From: Antedon bifida
Lineage: Eukaryota; Echinodermata; Crinoidea; Comatulida; Antedonidae
Assembly: GCA_963402885.1 (NCBI GenBank)
Contig: OY727100.1
Coordinates: 6,311,501-6,375,500 of the forward strand
DNA: 64,000 nt
Direction: 5' to 3'
Shown: in pieces, positions 35,951 to 48,929 of the stretch
How the letters are laid out: every line of letters begins with the position of its first letter
Numbering within the stretch: position 1 is the stretch's first letter
Position numbers and translations under genes: made by a program
The notes under the pieces: generated by a model
Database searches by the model: none
Seen by the model: only the letters and a program-made list of their open reading frames with translations
What the model was told of the DNA's origin: nothing

Positions 35951-38900
35951 AGTGGAAATTGTTTCCATTTTTCAATAAAATTCCTATGGTCCCCCGCAGG
36001 AAAATTTTCGAAAAATGGCCAAATTTCGACCCTTTTATTTCTAGACATAACTAGTTGCTATGGCTCTATAAGATGATGTTAGCACAATATATGTGCATAA
36101 ATGGCAATATTATAACATAATTTTGGAATTTTAGAAAGTGGAAATGTTGGCCATTTTTCGAAAAAAATTCCTATGGTCCCCCGCAGGGAAATTTTCGAAA
36201 AATGGCCAAAATTTCATCCTTTTATTTTTTGACATAACTCGTTACTATGGCTCTATAAGATGATGTTAACACAATATATGTGCATAAATGGCAATATTAT
36301 AGCCTGATTATTGAATTTTAAAAGGTGGAAATTTTGGTTATTTTTTGAAAAAATTCCTGTGGACCCCCGTAGGAAAATTTTCGAAAAATGTCCAAATTTC
36401 GACCCTTTTTTTTTTTACATAACTAGTTACTATGGCTCTATAGGATGATGTTAGCACAATATATTTGCATAAATGGCAATATTATAGCATAATTTTCGAA
36501 TTTTAAAAAGTGGAAATTGTTTCCATTTTTCAATAAAATTCCTATGATCCCCCGCAGGAAAATTTTCTAAAAATGGCCAAATTTCGACCCTTTTATTTCT
36601 AGACATAACTAGTTGCTATGGCTCTATAAGATGATGTTAGCACAATATATGTGCACAAATGGCAATATTATAACATAATTTTGGAATTTTAGAAAGTGGA
36701 AATGTTGGCCATTTTTCGAAAAAATTCCTGTGGTCCCCCGTAGGAAAATTTTCGAAAAATGGCCAAATTTCGACCCTTTTTTTTTTTTACGTAACTAGTT
36801 ACTATGGCTCTATAAGATGATGTTAGCAAAATATATGTGTATAAATGGCAATATTATGACATAATTTTTGAATTTTAAAAAGCGAAAATTGTTTCGATTT
36901 TTCAATAAAATTCCTATGGTCCCCCGCAGGAAAATTTTCGAAAAATGGCCAAATTTCGACCCTTTTATTTGTTGATGTAACTAGTTACTATGGCTCTATA
37001 AGATGATGTTAGCACAATATATGTGCATAAATGGCAATATTATAACATAATTTTGGAATTTTAGAAAGTGGAAATTTTGGTTATTTTTTGAAAAAATTCC
37101 TGTGGTCCCCCGTAGGAAAATTTTCAAAAAATGTCCAAATTTCGACCCTTTTTTTTTTGACATAACTAGTTACTATGGCTCTATAGGATGATGTTAGCAC
37201 AATATATTTGCATAAATGGCAATATTATAGCATAATATTGAATTTTAAAAAGTGGAAAATTTTGCTATTTTTCGACCCTTTTGTTTCTAGACATAACTAG
37301 TTGCTATGGCTCTATAAGATGATGTTAGCACAATATATGTGCATAAATGGCAATATTATAACATAATTTTGGAATTTTAGAAAGTGGAAATGTTGGCCAT
37401 TTTTCGAAAAAAATTCCTATGGTCCCCCGCAGCGAAATTTTCGAAAAATGGCCAAATTTTCACCCTTTTATTTTTTTACATAACTCGTTACTATGGCTCT
37501 ATAAGATGATGTTAACACAATATATGTGCATAAATGGCAATATTATAGCCTAATTATTGAATTTTAAAAGGTGGAAATTTTGGTTATTTTTTGAAAAAAT
37601 TCCTGTGGGAAAATTTTCGAAAAATGTCCAAATTTCGACCCTTTTTTTTTTGACATAACTAGTTACTATGGCTCTATAGGATGATGTTAGTACAATATAT
37701 TTGCATAAATGGTAATATTATAGCATAATTTTCGAATTTTAAAAAGTGGAAATTTTTGCCATTTTTCGAAAAAATTCCTATGGTCCCCCGCAGGGAAATT
37801 TTCGGAAAATATCCAAATTTCGACCCTTTTATTTTTTGACATAACTAGTTACTATGGCTCTATAAGATGATGTTAAACCATATATTTGAATAAATGGCAA
37901 TATTATAGCATAATTTTCGAATGTTAAAAAGTGGAAATTTTTGCCATTTTTCGAAAAAATTCCTATGGTCCCCCGCAGGGAAATTTTCGGAAAATATCCA
38001 AATTTCGACCCTTTTATTTTTTGACATAACTAGTTACTATGGCTCTATAAGATGATGTTAAAACAATATATTTGAATAAATGGCCATATTATAGCATAAT
38101 TATTGAATTTTAAAAAGTGGGAATTTTTGCCATTTTCGAAAAAATTCCTATGGTCCCCCGCAGGAAAATTTTCTAAAAATGGCCAAATTTCGACACTTTT
38201 ATTATTTGACATAACTAGTTACTATGGCTCTATAAGATGATGTTAGAACAATATATTTGCATAAAAGGCCATATTATAGCATAATTATTGAATTTTAAAA
38301 AGTTTGAATTTTTGCCATTTTCGAAAAAATTCCAATGGTCCCCCGCAGGAAAATTTTCTAAAAATGGTCAAATTTTGACCCTTTTTATTTTTTGACATAA
38401 CTAGTTACTATGGCTCTATAGGATGATGTTAGCACAATATAAAGGCATAAATGGAAATATTATAGCATAATTTTCGAATTTTAAAAAGTGGAAATTTTTG
38501 CCATTTTTAGAAAAAATTCCTATGGTCCCCCGCAGGGAAATTTTCGGAAAATATCCAAATTTCGACCCTTTTATTTTTTGACATAACTCGTTACTATGGC
38601 TCTATAAGATGATGTTAACACAATATATGTGCATAAATGGCCATATTATAGCATAAATATTGAATTTTAAAAAGTGGGAATTTTTGCCATTTTCGAAAAA
38701 ATTCCAATGGTCCCCGGCAGGAAAAATTTCGAAAAATAGCCAAATTTCGACCCTTTTATTTTTTGATGTAACTAGTTACTATGGCTCTATAAGATGATGT
38801 TAACAAAATATATGTGTATAAATGGCAATATTATGGCATAATTTTTGAATTTTAAAAAGTGGAAATTGTTTCCATTTTTCAATTAAATTCCTGTGGTCCC

Positions 38901-39096
38901 CCGTAGGAAAATTTTCGAAAAATGTCCAAATTTCGACCCTTTTATTTTTTGATGTAACTAGTTACTATGGCTTTATAAGATGATGTTAGCACAATATATG
39001 TGCATAAATGGCAATATTATAGCATAATTATTGAATTTTAAAAAGTGGAAAATTTTGAAATTTTTCGACCCTTTTGTTTCTAGACATAACTAGTTG
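35951..39096 (+). repeat. Mosaic segment joining three series
   Basis: Near 35960 the sequence changes from the 13.87-kb series to the 1.0-1.6/21.5-kb series (TTATTTCTAG at 36035, shift 34934 from 1101). From about 36.6 kb it follows 6.7-8.0 kb (CAGCGAAATT at 37430, shift 29879), then 8.7-9.2 kb (TTAAACCATAT at 37873, shift 29006), then 9.5-10.2 kb (shift 28940 at 39338). These changes imply recombination between misaligned arrays. There is no gene. Confidence 0.8.
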
Positions 39097-40047
39097 CTAT
39101 AGCTCTATAAGATGATGTTAGCACAATATATGTGCATAAATGGCAATATTATAACATAATTTTGGAATTTTAGAAAGTGGAAATGTTGGCCATTTTTCGA
39201 AAAAAATTCCTATGGTCCCCCGCAGGGAAATTTTCGAAAAATGGCCAAATTTTCACCCCTTTTTTTTTGACATAACTAGTTACTATGGCTCTATAGGATG
39301 ATGTTAGCACAATATATTTGCATAAATGGCAATATTATAGAATAATTTTCGAATTTTAAAAAGTGGAAATTTTTGCCATTTTTCGAAAAAATTCCTATGG
39401 TTCCCCGCAGGGAAATTTTCGGAAAATATCCTAATTTCGACCCTTTCATTTTTTGACATAACTAGTTACTATGGCTCTATAAGATGATGTTAAAACAATA
39501 TATTTGAATAAATGGCCATATTATAGCATAATTATTGAATTTTAAAAAGTGGGAATTTTTGCCATTTTCGAAAAAATTCCTATGGTCCCCCGCAGGAAAA
39601 TTTTCTAAAAATGGCCAAATTTCGACCCTTTTTTTTGACATAACTAGTTACTATGGCTCTATAAGATGATTTTAGCAAAATATATGTGTAAAAATGGCAA
39701 TATTATGGCATAATTTCTGAATTTAAAAAAGTGGAAATTGTTTCCATTTTTCAATAAAATTCCTATGGTCCCAAGCAGGAAAATTTTCGAAAAATGGCCA
39801 AATTTCGACCCTTTTATTTTTTAATGTAACTAGTTACTATGGCTCTATAAGATGATGTTAGCACAATATATGTGCATAAATGGCAATATTTAGCATAATT
39901 ATTGAATTTTAAAAAGTGGAAAATTTTGAAATTTTTCGACCCTTTTGTTTCTAGACATAACTAGTTGCTATGGCTCTATAAGATGATGTTAGCACAATAT
40001 ATGTGCATAAATGGCAATATTATAACATAATTTTGGAATTTTAAAAG

Positions 40048-40173
40048 GCAATGCAAATGTATTGTTCTAACATCATCTTATAGAGCCATAGTAACTAGTT
40101 ATGTCAAAAAATAAAAGGGTCGAAATTTGGATATTTTCCGAAAAATTCCCTGCGGGGGACCATAGGAATTTTT
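40048..40173 (-). repeat. Inverted partial monomer I3
   Basis: Same element as I1 at a shift of 28940. First inverted monomer of 3506-bp copy 1. Followed by a 26-bp spacer and a direct monomer capable of pairing with it. Confidence 0.93.
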
Positions 40174-41678
40174 AAAAGTGGGAATTTTTGCCATTTTCGA
40201 AAAAATTCCTATGGTCCCCGCAGGAAAATTTTCTAAAAATGGCAAAATTTCGACACTTTTATTATTTGACATAACTAGTTACTATGGCTTTATAAGATGA
40301 TGTTAGCAAAATATATGTGTATAAATGGCAATATTATGGCATAATTTCTGAATTTAAAAATGTGGAAATTGTTTCCATTTTTCAATAAAATTCCTATGGT
40401 CCCAAGCAGGAAAATTTTCGAAAAATAACCAAATTTCGACCCTTTTAATTTTTGATGTAACTAGTTACTATGGCTCTATAAGATGATGTTAGCACAATAT
40501 ATGTGCATAAATGGCAATATTTAGCATAATTATTGAATTTTAAAAAGTGGAAAATTTTGACATATTTCGACCCTTTTGTTTCTAGACATAACTAGTTGCT
40601 ATGGCTCTATAAGATGATATTAGCACAATATATGTGCATAAATGGCAATATTATAGCATAAATATTGAATTTTAAAAAGTGGGAATTTTTGCCATTTTCG
40701 AAAAAATTCCAATGGTCCCCGGCAGGAAAAATTTCGAAAAATAGCCAAATTTCGACCCTTTTATTTTTTGATGTAACTAGTTACTATGGCTCTATAAGAT
40801 GATGTTAACAAAATATATGTGTATAAATGGCAATATTATGGCATAATTTTTGAATTTTAAAAAGTGGAAATTGTTTCCATTTTTCAATTAAATTCCTGTG
40901 GTCCCCCGTAGGAAAATTTTCGAAAAATGTCCAAATTTCGACCCTTTTATTTTTTGATGTAACTAGTTACTATGGCTCTATAAGATGATGTTAACAAAAT
41001 ATATGTGCATAAATGGCAATATTTAGCATAATTATTGAATTTTAAAAAGTGGAAAATTTTGAAATTTTTCGACCCTTTTGTTTCTAGACATAACTAGTTG
41101 CTATGGCTCTATAAGATGATGTTAGCACAATATATGTGCATAAATGGCAATATTATAACATAATTTTGGAATTTTAAAAAGTGGGAATTTTTGCCATTTT
41201 CGAAAAAATTCCTATGGTCCCCCGCAGGAAAATTTTCTAAAAATGGCCAAATTTCGACCCTTTTTTTGACATAACTAGTTACTATGGCTCTATAAGATGA
41301 TTTTAGCAAAATATATGTGTAAAAATGGCAATATTATGGCATAATTTCTGAATTTAAAAAAGTGGAAATTGTTTCCATTTTTCAATAAAATTCCTATGGT
41401 CCCAAGCAGGAAAATTTTCGAAAAATGGCCAAATTTCGACCCTTTTATTTTTTAATGTAACTAGTTACTATGGCTCTATAAGATGATGTTAGCACAATAT
41501 ATGTGCATAAATGGCAATATTTAGCATAATTATTGAATTTTAAAAAGTGGAAAATTTTGAAATTTTTCGACCCTTTTGTTTCTAGACATAACTAGTTGCT
41601 ATGGCTCTATAAGATGATGTTAGCACAATATATGTGCATAAATGGCAATATTATAACATAATTTTGGAATTTTAAAAG

Positions 41679-41804
41679 GCAATGCAAATGTATTGTTCTA
41701 ACATCATCTTATAGAGCCATAGTAACTAGTTATGTCAAAAAATAAAAGGGTCGAAATTTGGATATTTTCCGAAAAATTCCCTGCGGGGGACCATAGGAAT
41801 TTTT
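41679..41804 (-). repeat. Inverted partial monomer I4
   Basis: Same element 1631 bp after I3. The paired direct monomer has GGTCCCCACAGG, with G-to-A in the CpG of the GC-rich box. Confidence 0.93.
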
Positions 41805-43553
41805 AAAAGTGGGAATTTTTGCCATTTTCGAAAAAATTCCTATGGTCCCCACAGGAAAATTTTCTAAAAATGGCAAAATTTCGACACTTTTATTATTTGA
41901 CATAACTAGTTACTATGGCTTTATAAGATGATGTTAGCAAAATATATGTGTATAAATGGCAATATTATGGCATAATTTCTGAATTTAAAAATGTGGAAAT
42001 TGTTTCCATTTTTCAATAAAATTCCTATGGTCCCAAGCAGGAAAATTTTCGAAAAATAACCAAATTTCGACCCTTTTAATTTTTGATGTAACTAGTTACT
42101 ATGGCTCTATAAGATGATGTTAGCACAATATATGTGCATAAATGGCAATATTTAGCATAATTATTGAATTTTAAAAAGTGGAAAATTTTGACATATTTCG
42201 ACCCTTTTGTTTCTAGACATAACTAGTTGCTATGGCTCTATAAGATGATGTTAGCACAATATATGTGCATAAATGGCAATATTATAACATAATTTTGGAA
42301 TTTTAAAAGGTGGAAATGTTGGCCATTTTTCGAAAAAAATTCCTATGGTCCCCCGCAGGGAAATTTTCGAAAAATGGTCAAATTTTCACCCTTTTATTTT
42401 TTGACATAACTCGTTACTATGGCTCTATAAGATGATGTTAACACAATATATGTGCATAAATGGCAATATTATAGCCTAATTATTGAATTTTAAAAGGTGG
42501 AAATTTTGGTTATTTTTTGAAAAAATTCCTGTGGTCCTCCGTAGGAAAATTTTCGAAAAAAGGCCAAATTTCGACCCTTTTATTTTTTAACGTAACTAGT
42601 TACTATGGCTCTATAAGATGATGTTAGCACAATATATGTGCATAAATGGCAATATTATAACATAATTTTGGAATTTTAGAAAGTGGAAATGTTGGCCATT
42701 TTTCGAAAAAAATTCCTATGGTCCCCCGCAGGGAAATTTTCGAAAAATGGCCAAATTTTCACCCCTTTTTTTTTGACATAACTAGTTACTATGGCTCTAT
42801 AGGATGATGTTAGCACAATATATTTGCATAAATGGCAATATTATAGAATAATTTTCGAATTTTAAAAAGTGGAAATTTTTGCCATTTTTCGAAAAAATTC
42901 CTATGGTTCCCCGCAGGGAAATTTTCGGAAAATATCCTAATTTCGACCCTTTCATTTTTTGACATAACTAGTTACTATGGCTCTATAAGATGATGTTAAA
43001 ACAATATATTTGAATAAATGGCCATATTATAGCATAATTATTGAATTTTAAAAAGTGGGAATTTTTGCCATTTTCGAAAAAATTCCTATGGTCCCCCGCA
43101 GGAAAATTTTCTAAAAATGGCCAAATTTCGACCCTTTTTTTTGACATAACTAGTTACTATGGCTCTATAAGATGATTTTAGCAAAATATATGTGTAAAAA
43201 TGGCAATATTATGGCATAATTTCTGAATTTAAAAAAGTGGAAATTGTTTCCATTTTTCAATAAAATTCCTATGGTCCCAAGCAGGAAAATTTTCGAAAAA
43301 TGGCCAAATTTCGACCCTTTTATTTTTTAATGTAACTAGTTACTATGGCTCTATAAGATGATGTTAGCACAATATATGTGCATAAATGGCAATATTTAGC
43401 ATAATTATTGAATTTTAAAAAGTGGAAAATTTTGAAATTTTTCGACCCTTTTGTTTCTAGACATAACTAGTTGCTATGGCTCTATAAGATGATGTTAGCA
43501 CAATATATGTGCATAAATGGCAATATTATAACATAATTTTGGAATTTTAAAAG

Positions 43554-43679
43554 GCAATGCAAATGTATTGTTCTAACATCATCTTATAGAGCCATAGTAA
43601 CTAGTTATGTCAAAAAATAAAAGGGTCGAAATTTGGATATTTTCCGAAAAATTCCCTGCGGGGGACCATAGGAATTTTT
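43554..43679 (-). repeat. Inverted partial monomer I5
   Basis: Same element 3506 bp after I3, first inverted monomer of 3506-bp copy 2. Confidence 0.93.
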
Positions 43680-45184
43680 AAAAGTGGGAATTTTTGCCAT
43701 TTTCGAAAAAATTCCTATGGTCCCCGCAGGAAAATTTTCTAAAAATGGCAAAATTTCGACACTTTTATTATTTGACATAACTAGTTACTATGGCTTTATA
43801 AGATGATGTTAGCAAAATATATGTGTATAAATGGCAATATTATGGCATAATTTCTGAATTTAAAAATGTGGAAATTGTTTCCATTTTTCAATAAAATTCC
43901 TATGGTCCCAAGCAGGAAAATTTTCGAAAAATAACCAAATTTCGACCCTTTTAATTTTTGATGTAACTAGTTACTATGGCTCTATAAGATGATGTTAGCA
44001 CAATATATGTGCATAAATGGCAATATTTAGCATAATTATTGAATTTTAAAAAGTGGAAAATTTTGACATATTTCGACCCTTTTGTTTCTAGACATAACTA
44101 GTTGCTATGGCTCTATAAGATGATATTAGCACAATATATGTGCATAAATGGCAATATTATAGCATAAATATTGAATTTTAAAAAGTGGGAATTTTTGCCA
44201 TTTTCGAAAAAATTCCAATGGTCCCCGGCAGGAAAAATTTCGAAAAATAGCCAAATTTCGACCCTTTTATTTTTTGATGTAACTAGTTACTATGGCTCTA
44301 TAAGATGATGTTAACAAAATATATGTGTATAAATGGCAATATTATGGCATAATTTTTGAATTTTAAAAAGTGGAAATTGTTTCCATTTTTCAATTAAATT
44401 CCTGTGGTCCCCCGTAGGAAAATTTTCGAAAAATGTCCAAATTTCGACCCTTTTATTTTTTGATGTAACTAGTTACTATGGCTCTATAAGATGATGTTAA
44501 CAAAATATATGTGCATAAATGGCAATATTTAGCATAATTATTGAATTTTAAAAAGTGGAAAATTTTGAAATTTTTCGACCCTTTTGTTTCTAGACATAAC
44601 TAGTTGCTATGGCTCTATAAGATGATGTTAGCACAATATATGTGCATAAATGGCAATATTATAACATAATTTTGGAATTTTAAAAAGTGGGAATTTTTGC
44701 CATTTTCGAAAAAATTCCTATGGTCCCCCGCAGGAAAATTTTCTAAAAATGGCCAAATTTCGACCCTTTTTTTGACATAACTAGTTACTATGGCTCTATA
44801 AGATGATTTTAGCAAAATATATGTGTAAAAATGGCAATATTATGGCATAATTTCTGAATTTAAAAAAGTGGAAATTGTTTCCATTTTTCAATAAAATTCC
44901 TATGGTCCCAAGCAGGAAAATTTTCGAAAAATGGCCAAATTTCGACCCTTTTATTTTTTAATGTAACTAGTTACTATGGCTCTATAAGATGATGTTAGCA
45001 CAATATATGTGCATAAATGGCAATATTTAGCATAATTATTGAATTTTAAAAAGTGGAAAATTTTGAAATTTTTCGACCCTTTTGTTTCTAGACATAACTA
45101 GTTGCTATGGCTCTATAAGATGATGTTAGCACAATATATGTGCATAAATGGCAATATTATAACATAATTTTGGAATTTTAAAAG

Positions 45185-45310
45185 GCAATGCAAATGTATT
45201 GTTCTAACATCATCTTATAGAGCCATAGTAACTAGTTATGTCAAAAAATAAAAGGGTCGAAATTTGGATATTTTCCGAAAAATTCCCTGCGGGGGACCAT
45301 AGGAATTTTT
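45185..45310 (-). repeat. Inverted partial monomer I6
   Basis: Same element 3506 bp after I4 and 34077 bp after I1. The direct array after it continues as in 11.2-12.3 kb, so this is the positional counterpart of I1 in the large block. Confidence 0.93.
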
Positions 45311-46427
45311 AAAAGTGGGAATTTTTGCCATTTTCGAAAAAATTCCTATGGTCCCCACAGGAAAATTTTCTAAAAATGGCAAAATTTCGACACTTTTATT
45401 ATTTGACATAACTAGTTACTATGGCTTTATAAGATGATGTTAGCAAAATATATGTGTATAAATGGCAATATTATGGCATAATTTCTGAATTTAAAAATGT
45501 GGAAATTGTTTCCATTTTTCAATAAAATTCCTATGGTCCCAAGCAGGAAAATTTTCGAAAAATAACCAAATTTCGACCCTTTTAATTTTTGATGTAACTA
45601 GTTACTATGGCTCTATAAGATGATGTTAGCACAATATATGTGCATAAATGGCAATATTTAGCATAATTATTGAATTTTAAAAAGTGGAAAATTTTGACAT
45701 ATTTCGACCCTTTTGTTTCTAGACATAACTAGTTGCTATGGCTCTATAAGATGATGTTAGCACAATATATGTGCATAAATGGCAATATTATAACATAATT
45801 TTGGAATTTTAAAAGGTGGAAATGTTGGCCATTTTTCGAAAAAAATTCCTATGGTCCCCCGCAGGGAAATTTTCGAAAAATGGTCAAATTTTCACCCTTT
45901 TATTTTTTGACATAACTCGTTACTATGGCTCTATAAGATGATGTTAACACAATATATGTGCATAAATGGCAATATTATAGCCTAATTATTGAATTTTAAA
46001 AGGTGGAAATTTTGGTTATTTTTTGAAAAAATTCCTGTGGTCCTCCGTAGGAAAATTTTCGAAAAAAGGCCAAATTTCGACCCTTTTATTTTTTAACGTA
46101 ACTAGTTACTATGGCTCTATAAGATGATGTTAGCACAATATATGTGCATAAATGGCAATATTATGGCATAATTTTTGAATTTTAAAAAGTGGAAAATTTT
46201 GTCATTTTTCGACCCTTTTGTTTCTAGACATAACTAGTTGCTATGGCTATATAAGATGAAGTTAGCACAATATATGTGCATAAATGGCAATATTATAACA
46301 TAATTTTGGAATTTTAGAAAGTGGAAATGTTGGCCATTTTTCGAAAAAAATTCCTATGGTCCCCCGCAGGGAAATTTTCGAAAAATGGCCAAAATTTTAC
46401 CCTTTTATTTTTTGACATAACTCGTTA

Positions 46428-47678
46428 CTATGGCTCTATAAGATGATGTTAACACAATATATGTGCATAAATCGCAATATTATAGCCTGATTATTGAATT
46501 TTAAAAGGTGGAAATTTTGGTTATTTTTTGAAAAAATTACTGTGGTCCTCCGTAGGAAAATTTTCGAAAAATGTCCAAATTTCGACCCTTTTTTTTTGAC
46601 ATAACTAGTTACTATGGGTCTATAGGATGATGTTAGCACAATATATTTGCATAAATGGCAATATTATAGCTTAATTTTCGAATTTTAAAAAGTGGAAATT
46701 TTTGCCTTTTTTCGAAAAAATTCCTATGGTCCCCCGCAGGGAAATTTTCGGAAAATATCCAAATTTCGACCCTTTTATTTTTTGACATAACTAGTTACTA
46801 TGGCTCTATAAGATGATGTTAGAACAATATATTTGCATAAATGGCCATATTATAGCATAAATATTGAATTTTAAAAAGTGGGAATTTTTGCCATTTTCGA
46901 AAAAATTCCTATGGTCCCCCGCAGGAAAATTTTCGGAAAATATCCAAATTTCGACCCTTTTATTTTTTGACATAACTAGTTACTATGGCTCTATAAGATG
47001 ATGTTAGAACAATATATTTGCATAAATGGCCATATTATAGCATAAATATTGAATTTTAAAAAGTGGGAATTTTTGCCATTTTCGAAAAAATTCCTATGGT
47101 CCCCCGCAGGAAAATTTTCGAAAAATGGCCAAATTTCGACACTTTTATTATTTGACATAACTAGTTACTATGGCTTTATAAGATGATGTTAGCAAAATAT
47201 ATGTGTATAAATGGCAATATTATGGCATATTTTTTGAATTTTAAAGAGTGGAAATTGTTTCCATTTTTCAATAAAATTCCTATGGTCACGGCAGGAAAAT
47301 TTTCGAAAAATGGCCAAATTTCGACCCTTTTATTTTTTGATGTAACTAGTTACTATGGCTCTATAAGATGATGTTAGCACAATATATGTGCATAAATGGC
47401 AATATTATAGCATAATTATTGAATTTTAAAAAGTGGAAAATTTTGCCATTTTCGACCCTTTTGTTTCTAGACATAACTAGTTGCTATGGCTCTATAAGAT
47501 GATGTTAGCACACACAATAATAATATGTGCATAAATGGCAATATTATAACATAATTTTGGAATTTTAAAAAGTGGAAATGTTGGCCATTTTTCGAAAAAA
47601 ATTCCTATGGTCCCCCGCAGGGAAATTTTCGAAAAATGGCCAAATTTTCACCCCTTTATTTTTTGACATAACTCATTA
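46428..47678 (+). repeat. 1251-bp unit, second block copy 1
   Basis: Counterpart of 12351-13601 at a shift of 34077, with the CA/ATA marker at 47508 and GGTCACGGCAGG near 47285. It differs at AAAAAATTCC near 47087, where the first block has AAAACTTCC near 13010. Confidence 0.92.
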
Positions 47679-48929
47679 CTATGGCTCTATAAGATGATGT
47701 TAACACAATATATGTGCATAAATGGAAATATTATAGCCTAATTATTGAATTTTAAAAGGTGGAAATTTTGGTTATTTTTTGAAAAAATTACTGTGGTCCT
47801 CCGTAGGAAAATTTTCGAAAAATGTCCAAATTTCGACCCTTTTTTTTTGACATAACTAGTTACTATGGGTCTATAGGATGATGTTAGCACAATATATTTG
47901 CATAAATGGCAATATTATAGCTTAATTTTCGAATTTTAAAAAGTGGAAATTTTTGCCGTTTTTCGAAAAAATTCCTATGGTCCCCCGCAGGGAAATTTTC
48001 GGAAAATATCCAAATTTCGACCCTTTTATTTTTTGACATAACTAGTTACTATGGCTCTATAAGATGATGTTAGAACAATATATTTGCATAAATGGCCATA
48101 TTATAGCATAAATATTGAATTTTAAAAAGTGGGAATTTTTACCATTTTCGAAAAAATTCCTATGGTCCCCCGCAGGAAAATTTTCGGAAAATATCCAAAT
48201 TTCGACCCTTTTATTTTTTGACATAACTAGTTACTATGGCTCTATAAGATGATGTTAGAACAATATATTTGCATAAATGGCCATATTATAGCATAAATAT
48301 TGAATTTTAAAAAGTGGGAATTTTTGCCATTTTCGAAAAAATTCCTATGGTCCCCCGCAGGGAAATTTTCGAAAAATGGCCATATTTCGACACTTTTATT
48401 ATTTGACATAACTAGTTACTATGGCTTTATAAGATGATGTTAGCAAAATATATGTGTATAAATGGCAATATTATGGCATATTTTTTGAATTTTAAAGAGT
48501 GGAAATTGTTTCCATTTTTCAATAAAATTCCTATGGTCCCGGCAGGAAAATTTTCGAAAAATGGCCAAATTTCGACCCTTTTATTTTTTGATGTAACTAG
48601 TTACTATGGCTCTATAAGATGATGTTAGCACAATATATGTGCATAAATGGCAATATTATAGCATAATTATTGAATTTTAAAAAGTGGAAAATTTTGCCAT
48701 TTTCGACCCTTTTGTTTCTAGACATAACTAGTTGCTATGGCTCTATAAGATGATGTTAGCACACACAATAATAATATGTGCATAAATGGCAATATTATAA
48801 CATAATTTTGGAATTTTAAAAAGTGGAAATGTTGGCCATTTTTCGAAAAAAATTCCTATGGTCCCCCGCAGGGAAATTTTCGAAAAATGGCCAAATTTTC
48901 ACCCCTTTATTTTTTGACATAACTCGTTA
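47679..48929 (+). repeat. 1251-bp unit, second block copy 2
   Basis: Counterpart of 13602-14852, marker at 48759. Differences from the first block include TTTTTACCATTTTCG near 48138 and GGCCATATTTCG near 48380. Confidence 0.92.

Larger units (their letters stand above)
39097..42602 (+). repeat. 3506-bp unit, copy 1
   Basis: Anchors at 39097 (CTATAGC), 39338 (TAGAATAA), 40047 and 41678 (starts of inverted monomers) reappear at 42603, 42844, 43553 and 45184, exactly 3506 bp later. The unit is about 20 monomers with two inverted monomers. It has a 1631-bp sub-duplication: GATTTTAGC at 39668 and 41299, inverted monomers at 40047 and 41678. Confidence 0.93.
42603..46108 (+). repeat. 3506-bp unit, copy 2
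   Basis: This is a tandem duplicate of 39097-42602. The copies look nearly identical, including GGTCCCCACAGG of the second inverted module (41840s and 45350s) versus GGTCCCCGCAGG of the first. The join lies within the shared words CTCTATAAGATGATGTTAGC to CAATATTAT. The first block (10.4-12.0 kb) has one inverted monomer where this interval has four; the extra length is 5137 bp (3506 plus 1631). Confidence 0.93.
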
